The notes under the pieces were generated by a model that worked only from the letters and a program-made list of their open reading frames with translations, searched no databases and had not been told where the DNA came from. Positions 1-6,493 of a stretch of 45,834 bases of DNA are shown here, one piece after another. Made by a program: the position numbers and the translations under genes. The DNA is from a bacterium (GTDB lineage: Bacteria > RBG-13-66-14 > B26-G2 > WVWN01), in the NCBI GenBank assembly GCA_035529855.1, contig DATKVX010000064.1, positions 1-45,834 of the forward strand, in the 5' to 3' direction. Every line of letters begins with the position of its first letter. Position 1 is the stretch's first letter.

Positions 1-32
1 GCGCTGTACTACTAGCCGACGAACCGTTGAAT

Positions 33-58
33 AAAGGGGCCGCGAGGCCCCTTTTTTT
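33..58 (+). terminator. Rho-independent terminator of an upstream gene
   Basis: A GC-rich hairpin (arm AAAGGGGCC at 33-41, loop GCGA, arm GGCCCCTTT at 46-54) runs into a run of T residues at 52-58. It closes a transcription unit whose coding part lies left of the window and insulates the restriction gene that starts at 142. Confidence 0.85.
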
Positions 59-77
59 GCCCGCCCCCCGTTTTGAG

Positions 78-110
78 TTGACAGCTTCTGTCAGGGGGGT
101 ATATTATAAT
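78..110 (+). promoter_or_regulatory. Promoter of the type IIG R-M operon with overlapping inverted repeat
   Basis: A perfect TTGACA lies at 78-83 and a perfect TATAAT at 105-110. They are 21 nt apart, so the -10 in use may instead be TATTAT at 102-107 (18-nt spacer). An inverted repeat TGACAG-CTT-CTGTCA (79-93) covers most of the -35 and enters the spacer, as an operator would. A Shine-Dalgarno GGAGGG (133-138) precedes the ATG at 142. The promoter is seen directly; control through the repeat is inference. Confidence 0.7.
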
Positions 111-141
111 AGATAAGGCGCTTTACGCGCCCGGAGGGAAG

Positions 142-2940
142 ATGGCGGCGCCCGATACAATAAAAAAACTCGTCGACGACTTCGAACGCCTGAAGGGAGG
201 GCCCGCGCCGGATAGCTTCGACGAGGCCCAGCTCGGCACGACGTACGTCGAGCCCTTCTGGGAAGCGCTCGGGTGGGCGGTTCGCGACCCGCGCGAGGTC
301 GTGAAGGAAAAACGCGTACACCTCCGCGCCTCGACCAGGAGCGCCGACTACTGCTTTCAACTCGCGCGCAAGCCGCAGTTCATCGTCGAGGCCAAAGACT
401 ACCGCAAACGCCTCGACGACGCAGATTTCATTTTCCAAACCAAACGTTACGGTTATAACTTGCCGGTGGATTTCGGCGTCCTCACCAACTTCGCCGGGTT
501 CCGCCTCTTCGACACCGGCCTGGAGCCCGTATACGAGAACCGGGCCCGCGGCCTGTTTAAAAAGTTCGACCTACCGTATACCGAATACGAGGAACGGTGG
601 GACGAGCTCGCCGCGGTGTTCTCGCGGGAGGCCGTCGCCGCCGGCGCCCTGCGCGAGCTACTCCCCAAGGCCCGCCGCACCCGCAATAAGGAAGCCCTCG
701 ACCGGAAGTTCTTCGAACGGCTTAACGAGTGGCGCGCGGAGCTCGCCCGCAACGTCGCCCTCCGCAATAAGGACCTCGGCGTTCACGACATCAACGAGGC
801 CGTTCAGCGCATCCTCGACCGCGCGATCTTCATGCGCGTAATCGAGGACCGCGGCATCGAGGCCACCGAGCTCCTCCTCGACGCGTTGAACCGGTGGAAG
901 GTGGAAAAAGAAAAAGACCTCTACCGCTACGTCGTAGACAAGTTCCGGTACCTCGAGCCGCAGTACAACGGCGAGTTGTTCTACAAGCATTTCTCCGAGG
1001 ACTTAATGGTAGACGACAAGCAGCTTCGCGATTTCATAGAATCCCTCTACTACCCCAAGTGCCCGTACCAGTTCAACGTCGTCGGCGTCGAGATGCTGGG
1101 GACGGTCTACGAGCGGTTCCTCGGCTCCGAGATAAGACTTACGCCTTCGCACCGTGCGGTCGTTGAACCCAAGCCGGAGGTCCGCAAGGCCGGCGGCGTC
1201 TACTACACCCCCAGGTACATAGTCGACTACATCGTCGAGAACACCGTCGGCGAGTTGCTCAAGAAGTGCAAGACGCCGGCGGCGGCCGCGAAGCTCAAGA
1301 TACTGGACCCGGCCTGCGGCTCCGGCTCGTTCCTGCTGGGCGCCTTCCGGCGCCTCATCGACTGGCACGAGGATTACTTCACCGCGAACCCGGAAAAAAT
1401 CGGCAAGGGTTTGGCGGCGGCGTGTTGGCGCGACGCCGACGAGGAGAAATATCGCCTTACGGCCAGGTTCAAGGGGCAAATCCTCGTCAACAACATCTTC
1501 GGCGTGGACATAGACGACCAGGCGTGCGAGGTCACGCGGATGTCGCTGTACCTCAAGTTATTGGAGGACGTCGACGCCCAGTTCCTGATGAAGACGGCGC
1601 TCCTGCCGCCGCTCGACGCCAACGTCAAGTGCGGCAACTCGCTGATAGGGTCCGACTATTTCGACGTGGGACAGACATTCCTGTCTGTCGACGAGGACGA
1701 GCGCCGCTGCGTCAACCCGTTCGACTGGGAAGTGGAGTTCGAGGAGATAATGAAGGCCGGCGGTTTCGACGCGGTGATCGGGAACCCGCCGTATTTGAAT
1801 TTAACCGTTGGTACGTGTAGACACGACATATTGACTTACTACGATAAAAACTACGGGAGTTACCGCGCGGCCCAATCGAAAAATTTATTCGGGCTATTTA
1901 TAGAAAGGATGCTTGGTTTACTTAATAGAAGTGGTTTATTTTCGTTTATTGTACCAGAAGGCTTAGCGAGAACACGTAGTTATAAAAAAGTAAGGGAGAT
2001 TATTCATTCCGAAGGGTCGCTTAAAAACATATTAATATTCGATAAGTTCGTATTCGAAGAAGCCTATATAGGTAGTTTGGTTTTCGTTGTTACGAAAAAC
2101 GATAAAAAAGAAACTTATATCGTAGAAAGATTAAATAGCGATTTCGAAATAGATAAATCTTTTAGGATGGACTATTCATATTTAAAAGCGTCCCCGGACC
2201 TTATGTGGAATACGGAACCTGAAACCGGAGGTTCGTTACTAGTAAAAAGAATTGGGGGTGTTTTTCCCCCCGCCGAAAACCTATTTAATTTTTACAAGGG
2301 TATGGTTGTTAAAGACCGCCGGAACCACCTCCGCAAAGTACCTAAAGAAAGAGACCTCCCTTTTTTACTCGGGAATTCGTTAAAGAGATACTATTTAGAA
2401 TATAAGGATTATACGTCGTACGACGAGTTAACTATCGTAGGCGGTACTAAGGTTTTATCCAAGCACATGGAGTGTCCTAGGCTACTGGTTAGGAGAACGG
2501 GCGATTTTTTATGCGTAAGCTATACGGAAGACCCACAATTAGTAGAAAGTACGATATATATTGTTGCGGGGCCGAAGCGAAGGGAATTGCTTTATTATCT
2601 AGGGCTTTTTAATTCGAGGCTCCTTACCTTCGTAGTAAGGCAAAGGATGATCACGAACCCCCAAGCTTTCCCCCAAATACTGATGACGGATTTAAAGGAA
2701 TTGCCGTTCAAGGTGATAAACCCTTCCGTCCCCGCCGACGTCGCGCGGCACGACAAGATGGTGGCGTTGGTGGAGGAGATGCTCGAGCTGCACAAGCGCC
2801 TCGCCGCCGCCAAATCGGACGCCGACAAGCAGCGCCTCCAGCGCGCCATCGCCGCCACCGACCGCAAGATCGACGCGCTGGTCTACGTGCTGTACGGCCT
2901 GACGGAGGAAGAGATAAGGGTCGTTGAAACCGGCAAGTAA
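142..2940 (+). CDS. Type IIG restriction-modification enzyme (fused endonuclease and N6-adenine methyltransferase)
   Basis: This 932-aa protein cuts and methylates DNA with one polypeptide. The N-terminus carries a PD-(D/E)XK nuclease signature (D69, E83-A-K85 in FIVEAKDY). A helical linker follows. The gamma-type methyltransferase has motif I DPACGSGSF (389-397) for S-adenosylmethionine and catalytic motif IV NPPY (548-551). A TaqI/Eco57I-like specificity region (about 553-855) and a short coiled-coil tail complete it. Start ATG at 142 has a good ribosome site. Base composition shifts sharply just after NPPY (about 1797): the specificity region is AT-rich with TTA, ATA and AAA codons until about 2703, while both flanks are GC-rich, so that region was probably exchanged by recombination. 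Motif I and motif IV are intact, so an active methylase is likely. The recognition sequence cannot be read from the sequence. Confidence 0.9.
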   Translation: MAAPDTIKKLVDDFERLKGGPAPDSFDEAQLGTTYVEPFWEALGWAVRDPREVVKEKRVHLRASTRSADYCFQLARKPQFIVEAKDYRKRLDDADFIFQTKRYGYNLPVDFGVLTNFAGFRLFDTGLEPVYENRARGLFKKFDLPYTEYEERWDELAAVFSREAVAAGALRELLPKARRTRNKEALDRKFFERLNEWRAELARNVALRNKDLGVHDINEAVQRILDRAIFMRVIEDRGIEATELLLDALNRWKVEKEKDLYRYVVDKFRYLEPQYNGELFYKHFSEDLMVDDKQLRDFIESLYYPKCPYQFNVVGVEMLGTVYERFLGSEIRLTPSHRAVVEPKPEVRKAGGVYYTPRYIVDYIVENTVGELLKKCKTPAAAAKLKILDPACGSGSFLLGAFRRLIDWHEDYFTANPEKIGKGLAAACWRDADEEKYRLTARFKGQILVNNIFGVDIDDQACEVTRMSLYLKLLEDVDAQFLMKTALLPPLDANVKCGNSLIGSDYFDVGQTFLSVDEDERRCVNPFDWEVEFEEIMKAGGFDAVIGNPPYLNLTVGTCRHDILTYYDKNYGSYRAAQSKNLFGLFIERMLGLLNRSGLFSFIVPEGLARTRSYKKVREIIHSEGSLKNILIFDKFVFEEAYIGSLVFVVTKNDKKETYIVERLNSDFEIDKSFRMDYSYLKASPDLMWNTEPETGGSLLVKRIGGVFPPAENLFNFYKGMVVKDRRNHLRKVPKERDLPFLLGNSLKRYYLEYKDYTSYDELTIVGGTKVLSKHMECPRLLVRRTGDFLCVSYTEDPQLVESTIYIVAGPKRRELLYYLGLFNSRLLTFVVRQRMITNPQAFPQILMTDLKELPFKVINPSVPADVARHDKMVALVEEMLELHKRLAAAKSDADKQRLQRAIAATDRKIDALVYVLYGLTEEEIRVVETGK
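1670..1689. repeat. Short palindromic element inside the R-M coding sequence
   Basis: Arms GACAGACA (1670-1677) and TGTCTGTC (1682-1689) flank a TTCC loop, preceded by GTGG. In frame it encodes VGQTFLSV, in a stretch between the NSLIGSDYF motif and the NPFDWEVEF motif that is variable in the family. From memory, very similar palindromes translating to GQTFLSV occur dispersed in genomes of Planctomycetes and candidate phyla, so this looks like a REP-like unit tolerated inside a protein. The palindrome is seen; the element class is inference. Confidence 0.5.
2743..2905 (+). repeat. Copy A of a repeated 3' end (within the R-M gene)
   Basis: This GC-rich part encodes the C-terminal coiled coil of the type IIG enzyme. 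Bases 2743-2858 are identical to 4064-4179 (116 bp). Bases 2848-2905 match 3931-3988 with a single difference. Copies B and C lie downstream beyond the DUF4268 gene. Identity that includes third codon positions points to recent duplication or ongoing gene conversion. Confidence 0.9.
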
Positions 2941-2966
2941 TCACGTGAACATATCGGAGGTTAATT

Positions 2967-3896
2967 ATGATCGGTAAAATAGAGAGGGTTCCCCTCCGCG
3001 AAATTTGGCGGCGAGAAGCGAAGGATTTCACTTCTTGGCTTAGGAATAATATTGACGTTTTAAACGAAGTAGTAGATATTACGCTAACCAGCTTAGAAAC
3101 CGAAAAATCGGCGGGTGCTTTCAGCGTCGACCTTGTCGCCGAGGATGAAGAAAAAAATACGGTTATCATCGAAAACCAATTAGGGAAAAGCGACCACGAC
3201 CACCTGGGGAAGCTCGTAACTTATTTAACGGCGCTAGAAGCTAGTTACGGTATCTGGATCGTTGCCGACCCTCGGCCGGAACATATAACGGCCGTTACTT
3301 GGCTTAACGAATCGACGTCCGCCTCGTTTTATTTAATAAAGATTGAAGCCGTCCGCATAGGTGATTCTGAGCCGGCGCCTTTATTAACAATAATCGTTGG
3401 GCCGAGCGAAGAAAGCCGCGAGATAGGGGAGATTAAAAAAGAAAAAGCCGAGAGGTACAAAATAAGGAAGCGCTTTTGGACAGGGCTGTTAGAGAAAGCT
3501 AAAGCAAAGACTCAATTACACGCTAACATAGCACCAAGTGAATATAGTTGGGTTGGAACCGGGGCAGGGAAAACCGGTTTGGGTTTCAATTATACTATAA
3601 AAAAGAACGAAGGTAACGTTGAACTATATATCGATAGAGGTAGAGACGCCGAAGAAGAAAATAAAAAGATTTTCGATGAGCTTTACCGAAATAAGGAAAA
3701 AATTGAAGAAGATTTCGGTCCCCCGTTAGATTGGGAACGCCTCGACGATAGACGCGCGAGTAGGATTAAAAAAGGGGTAAAAACCGGCGGTTATGCTAAC
3801 GAGGATAAATGGCCAGAAATCCAGGAAACGCTAATCGATTATATGGTCAGGTTCGAAAAAGCGTTAAGGCCTTATATTAATAGATTGAGTATATAA
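2967..3896 (+). CDS. PD-(D/E)XK nuclease-fold protein with DUF4268-type C-terminus
   Basis: This 309-aa AT-rich gene begins 26 nt after the R-M gene with Shine-Dalgarno GGAGG (2956-2960) and ATG at 2967, so the two are probably co-transcribed. Residues about 45-110 look like a restriction-endonuclease-like core: FSVDLVAED supplies an acidic residue (D55) and VIIENQLG an E69-x-Q71 pair that replaces the usual E-x-K. A charged helix follows (EIKKEKAERYKIRKRFW), then a C-terminal region resembling DUF4268. Members of this group often sit beside restriction systems or in mobile regions. The role is unknown; an accessory nuclease or DNA-binding partner is possible. The family call is from pattern memory, the context is seen directly. 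Confidence 0.65.
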   Translation: MIGKIERVPLREIWRREAKDFTSWLRNNIDVLNEVVDITLTSLETEKSAGAFSVDLVAEDEEKNTVIIENQLGKSDHDHLGKLVTYLTALEASYGIWIVADPRPEHITAVTWLNESTSASFYLIKIEAVRIGDSEPAPLLTIIVGPSEESREIGEIKKEKAERYKIRKRFWTGLLEKAKAKTQLHANIAPSEYSWVGTGAGKTGLGFNYTIKKNEGNVELYIDRGRDAEEENKKIFDELYRNKEKIEEDFGPPLDWERLDDRRASRIKKGVKTGGYANEDKWPEIQETLIDYMVRFEKALRPYINRLSI

Positions 3897-3930
3897 TTAA
3901 AACGCGTTCAAAAATCCCCTCGACGGCGTC

Positions 3931-4020
3931 ATCGCCGCCACCGACCGCAAGATCGACGCGCTGGTCTACGAGCTGTACGGCCTGACGGCCGAGGAGATAA
4001 AGATCGTGGAGGGAGGTTAG
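3931..4020 (+). pseudogene. Copy B: remnant of a type IIG gene 3' end
   Basis: An open stretch in the same frame as the R-M tail encodes the last 29 or so residues of a type IIG enzyme (IAATDRKIDALVYELYGL and onward) and ends in TAG. It matches 2848-2905 with one difference and then diverges. It has no start codon or ribosome site, so it is a broken 3' fragment. It ends against a long palindrome (4016-4049) that separates it from copy C. Confidence 0.8.
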
Positions 4021-4049
4021 ACAGTGGGCTTAAGCCCACTGTCTCAACC
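4016..4049. repeat. Long palindrome between the two R-M remnants
   Basis: A perfect 22-bp palindrome occupies 4021-4042 (arm ACAGTGGGCTT and its complement). It is extended by GGTTAG on the left and CTCAACC on the right, which pair with one bulge. The sequence can form a long hairpin. No T run follows, so it is not a standard terminator. Its position exactly at the junction of two gene fragments suggests a recombination junction or a REP/MITE-like repeat. Confidence 0.7.
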
Positions 4050-4052
4050 ACG

Positions 4053-4261
4053 CCGCCGACGCAGCGCGGCACGACAAGATGGTGGCGTTGGTGGAGGAGA
4101 TGCTCGAGCTGCACAAGCGCCTCGCCGCCGCCAAATCGGACGCCGACAAGCAGCGCCTCCAGCGCGCCATCGCCGCCACGGATAAAAAGATCGACGCCCT
4201 GGTCTGCGAATTGTACGGCCTGACGGACGAGGAGATAAAGATAGTGGAAGAACCACTTTAG
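4053..4261 (+). pseudogene. Copy C: remnant of a type IIG gene 3' end
   Basis: This GC-rich fragment encodes the C-terminal 65 or so residues of a type IIG enzyme. Within it 4064-4179 is identical to 2743-2858 of the intact gene, after which the copies drift apart (KIDALVCELYGLTDEEIKIVEEPL, stop TAG 4259-4261). An internal ATG at 4079 leaves a 60-codon reading frame, but no ribosome site precedes it. It is best read as the leftover tail of an earlier or alternative R-M gene, or as a donor for recombination into the intact one. Confidence 0.8.
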
Positions 4262-4305
4262 AAGGGACACTAGCTGCTATTTAAGGAGGGAGACAGGAGG
4301 AATAG

Positions 4306-4473
4306 ATGGCGTTCAGAGCCGGCGACGTAAGCCCCGAGGCCGGCGTATACCGCTGCAAAAACTGCGGCGCCGAGGTCAAACTCACCACCGGCGAGACCTT
4401 CCCACCCTGCGACTGCGGCCAGGCCGACTGGTCTCTCGTTTGGCGGAACTCGCCCGGTGCGCCGCGGCGTTAA
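4306..4473 (+). CDS. Tiny zinc-ribbon protein, 55 aa
   Basis: An ATG at 4306 follows a strong Shine-Dalgarno AGGAGG (4295-4300). The 55-aa product contains YRCKNCGAEV and then PPCDCGQADW, giving two C-x(1-2)-C knuckles (C17, C20, C35, C37) that would bind one zinc, as in rubredoxin-like zinc ribbons. The C-terminus is basic (SPGAPRR). It returns to the GC-rich style of the core genome and lies just before the L13-S9 operon. The function is unknown; zinc ribbons of this size with an aromatic after the second knuckle are common uncharacterised bacterial proteins. Confidence 0.7.
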   Translation: MAFRAGDVSPEAGVYRCKNCGAEVKLTTGETFPPCDCGQADWSLVWRNSPGAPRR

Positions 4474-4505
4474 AGCGGGGTAGCTAAGCTTGGGGGGTAC
4501 GAACC

Positions 4506-4612
4506 ACGCGAAGGGTAGTCCCTTTGCGTACGGGGCGGTTTATACCGCGGGCGGGCGAGGTATAACGTTCCTCTCGAGCCGGCGTCGTCCGGGTCGGCGT
4601 TTCTCGCTCGAG
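4506..4612. other. Cluster of stable hairpins in the gap before rplM
   Basis: Three consecutive inverted repeats are readable. The first has 10 bp with one G-U pair and a TAGT loop (4506-4515 with 4520-4529). The second pairs GCGGT with ACCGC (4535-4548). The third pairs CTCGAGC with GCTCGAG (4573-4579 with 4606-4612). No run of T directly follows, although GGGGGTTTTTGGG lies at 4626-4638. They could end transcription from the left or form a small structured RNA. The rest of 4474-4648 shows no gene. Confidence 0.4.
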
Positions 4613-4648
4613 TATTAATATGTTCGGGGGTTTTTGGGTAAATAACCC

Positions 4649-4677
4649 TTGACTTCGCTTCGTAAAATTGTTATATT
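4649..4677 (+). promoter_or_regulatory. Promoter of the rplM-rpsI operon
   Basis: TTGACT (4649-4654) and TATATT (4672-4677) are separated by exactly 17 nt, a near-consensus sigma-70 type promoter in a locally AT-rich stretch. Transcription should begin near 4684, at the edge of the leader hairpin at 4685-4704. Confidence 0.8.
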
Positions 4678-4684
4678 TATGCCT

Positions 4685-4704
4685 CTCGCGGCGCGAGCCG
4701 CGAG
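4685..4704 (+). promoter_or_regulatory. 5' leader hairpin of the L13-S9 mRNA
   Basis: A perfect 8-bp stem (CTCGCGGC with GCCGCGAG) is capped by GCGA, a GNRA tetraloop. It begins at the predicted transcription start and ends 12 nt before the first ATG. Ribosomal protein leaders of this type can bind a product of the operon (L13 leaders are known in Firmicutes) or simply stabilise the mRNA. The hairpin is seen; the regulatory role is inference. Confidence 0.6.
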
Positions 4705-4716
4705 CGCTTAATAATT

Positions 4717-5166
4717 ATGGAGCTACGAGCGGTGAACGAGCGAACCTATATCCCGAAGGAAGACGACATCGAGCGGCGCTGGTTCGTCGTCGACGCCGAC
4801 GGCAAGGTCCTGGGGCGGTTGGCGACGCGCATCGCGCAGATAGTACGCGGCAAGGAGAAGGTGTACTTCACGCCCCACCTCGACGCCGGCGACTTCGTCG
4901 TGGTCGTGAACGCCGAGAAGGTCCGCGTAACGGGCAACAAGCTGCGCGACAAGATCTACTACCGGCACTCGGGCTACGTAGGCAACCTCAAGGAAGAGCC
5001 GCTCGCCCGTTTGATGGCGCGTAAGCCGGAGTGGGTAATCATGCACGCGGTGCGCGGTATGCTCCCCAAGAACCGGCTGGGCCGCAAGCTGCTGAAGAAG
5101 GTCAAGGTCTACCGCGGCCCGAGTCACCCCCACGCCGCCCAGAAGCCGCTGCCGCTCGAGGTTTAG
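4717..5166 (+). CDS. rplM: 50S ribosomal protein L13
   Basis: The 149-aa product is a full-length L13, an early assembly protein of the large subunit. The family pattern is clear: [21 protein letters not shown], then [26 protein letters not shown], and [14 protein letters not shown] near the end. ATG at 4717 has no ribosome site. An in-frame GTG at 4732 lies 9 nt after GGAG (4719-4722) and may be the true start, leaving a 144-aa protein that begins VNERTYIP. rpsI follows after 20 nt, the usual L13-S9 pairing. Confidence 0.95.
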   Translation: MELRAVNERTYIPKEDDIERRWFVVDADGKVLGRLATRIAQIVRGKEKVYFTPHLDAGDFVVVVNAEKVRVTGNKLRDKIYYRHSGYVGNLKEEPLARLMARKPEWVIMHAVRGMLPKNRLGRKLLKKVKVYRGPSHPHAAQKPLPLEV

Positions 5167-5186
5167 GCCAGGTTGGAGGATTTCGG

Positions 5187-5579
5187 TTGGAAGTGAAGAA
5201 ACATTACGCCACGGGCCGACGCAAGTCGTCGGTAGCGCGCGTCTGGCTTTGGCCCGGCGAGGGCAACCTGGTCGTCAACCGCAAGCCGCTCGAGCAGTAC
5301 TTCACGCTCGAGAGCTGGCGGGCGGACATTGCGAAGCCGTTCGAGGTCACGGCCACCACAGGCAAATTCGACGTCTTCTCGACGGTGAAGGGCGGCGGCA
5401 TCACCGGCCAGCGCGGCGCGCTGCGGCACGGCATCGCCCGGGCGCTGGAGCAGGTGGACGGCTCCTACCGCTCGGCGCTCAAGAAGGCGGGCCTGCTTAC
5501 CCGCGACCCGCGGGTGAAGGAACGCAAGAAGTACGGCCAGCCGGGCGCTCGCAAGCGGTTCCAATTCTCGAAGCGCTAA
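5187..5579 (+). CDS. rpsI: 30S ribosomal protein S9
   Basis: S9 sits in the head of the small subunit, and its C-terminal tail reaches the P-site tRNA. The 130-aa length equals the E. coli protein. It has YATGRRKSSVARVWL at the start, GGGITGQRGALRHGIARAL in the middle, and the basic tail KKYGQPGARKRFQFSKR with the invariant terminal lysine-arginine. The TTG at 5187 is chosen because GGAGGA (5175-5180) lies 6 nt upstream; the open frame reaches further left but overlaps rplM without family similarity. It is co-transcribed with rplM. Confidence 0.93.
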   Translation: MEVKKHYATGRRKSSVARVWLWPGEGNLVVNRKPLEQYFTLESWRADIAKPFEVTATTGKFDVFSTVKGGGITGQRGALRHGIARALEQVDGSYRSALKKAGLLTRDPRVKERKKYGQPGARKRFQFSKR

Positions 5580-5582
5580 CGT

Positions 5583-5611
5583 AAACGCCGCAACCGCGGA
5601 GGACGCGTTTT
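5583..5611 (+). terminator. Possible terminator after rpsI
   Basis: AAACGC (5583-5588) pairs with GCGTTT (5605-5610), and an inner CCGC/GCGG pairing is possible. The stem ends in TTTT (5608-5611). The stem is short and partly alternative, so this is only a weak candidate for the end of the rplM-rpsI unit. Confidence 0.4.
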
Positions 5612-5643
5612 AGAGACCAATAAAATCCAGGGCTATCGCTCCA

Positions 5644-5669
5644 AAGGGGCGGCGACCGACGCGCCCCTT
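5644..5669 (+). promoter_or_regulatory. Leader hairpin upstream of rpsB
   Basis: AAGGGGCG (5644-5651) pairs perfectly with CGCCCCTT (5662-5669) around a 10-nt loop. No T run follows. It lies about 40 nt before the rpsB start and could belong to an S2-type autoregulatory leader or be a bidirectional insulator. No convincing promoter was found between 5580 and 5707. Confidence 0.45.
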
Positions 5670-5707
5670 GCCTAAAAGCGAACCGGGTAACGGAGGTTTA
5701 GATAGTC

Positions 5708-6478
5708 ATGTTCGACGTTTCGATGAAGCAACTGCTGGAGGCCGGCGTACACTTCGGCCACCAAACGCGCCGTTGGAACCCGAAGATGCGTAAGTACATC
5801 TTCGCGGAGCGCAACGGCATTTATATTATAGATTTACAGAAGACGCTGCGTCTGTTGGAGGAAGCGTACGAATTCGCCAGCGATACGGCGCGCGGCGGCG
5901 GCCGGGCGCTGTTCGTGGGGACGAAGAAGCAGGCTCAGGCCGCGGTAGAGGAGGAGGCGACGCGCGCCGGCGCCTTCTACGTAACCACTCGCTGGCTCGG
6001 CGGTACGCTCACCAATTTCGAGACCATAAAGATGAACATCGAACGCCTCAAGACGATCGAGGCCATGGGCGAGGACGGTTCGCTGGCGAAGTACAATAAA
6101 AAGGAGCGCCTCGGGTTCCAGAAGGAGAAGGACCGCCTTACCAGGTTGTACGAAGGCATCCGCGACATGCGACGCCTGCCGCAGATAGTTTTCCTGATCG
6201 ACCCCCGGCGGGAAGCCATAGCGTTGCGGGAGGCCAACCGCCTCGGCATACCGGTGGTGGCGCTGGTGGATACCAACTGCGACCCGGACCCGGTGGACCA
6301 CGTCATCCCCGGCAACGACGACGCCATACGTTCTATCCGCATCATGGCCTCCACCATCGCGACCGGCGTCGTCGACGGCCGCGCCGAGGCCACCGAGGGC
6401 GCGGAGGGCGCCGAGGGCGGGGGAGTCGTGGCGGAAGAAGCGCCCGGCGCCGGGGCGTACGTAAGCCCCGAGAAGTAG
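5708..6478 (+). CDS. rpsB: 30S ribosomal protein S2
   Basis: The 256-aa product is a complete S2, the last protein to join the small subunit, on the back of its head-body junction. Signatures include [19 protein letters not shown] at the start, [23 protein letters not shown], the coiled-coil region around residues 110-160, and [29 protein letters not shown]. The last 30 residues are an acidic glycine/alanine-rich extension. ATG at 5708 follows GGAGG (5692-5696). tsf starts 15 nt later, the universal rpsB-tsf arrangement. Confidence 0.96.
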   Translation: MFDVSMKQLLEAGVHFGHQTRRWNPKMRKYIFAERNGIYIIDLQKTLRLLEEAYEFASDTARGGGRALFVGTKKQAQAAVEEEATRAGAFYVTTRWLGGTLTNFETIKMNIERLKTIEAMGEDGSLAKYNKKERLGFQKEKDRLTRLYEGIRDMRRLPQIVFLIDPRREAIALREANRLGIPVVALVDTNCDPDPVDHVIPGNDDAIRSIRIMASTIATGVVDGRAEATEGAEGAEGGGVVAEEAPGAGAYVSPEK

Positions 6479-6493
6479 ACGAGAGGATACCCT

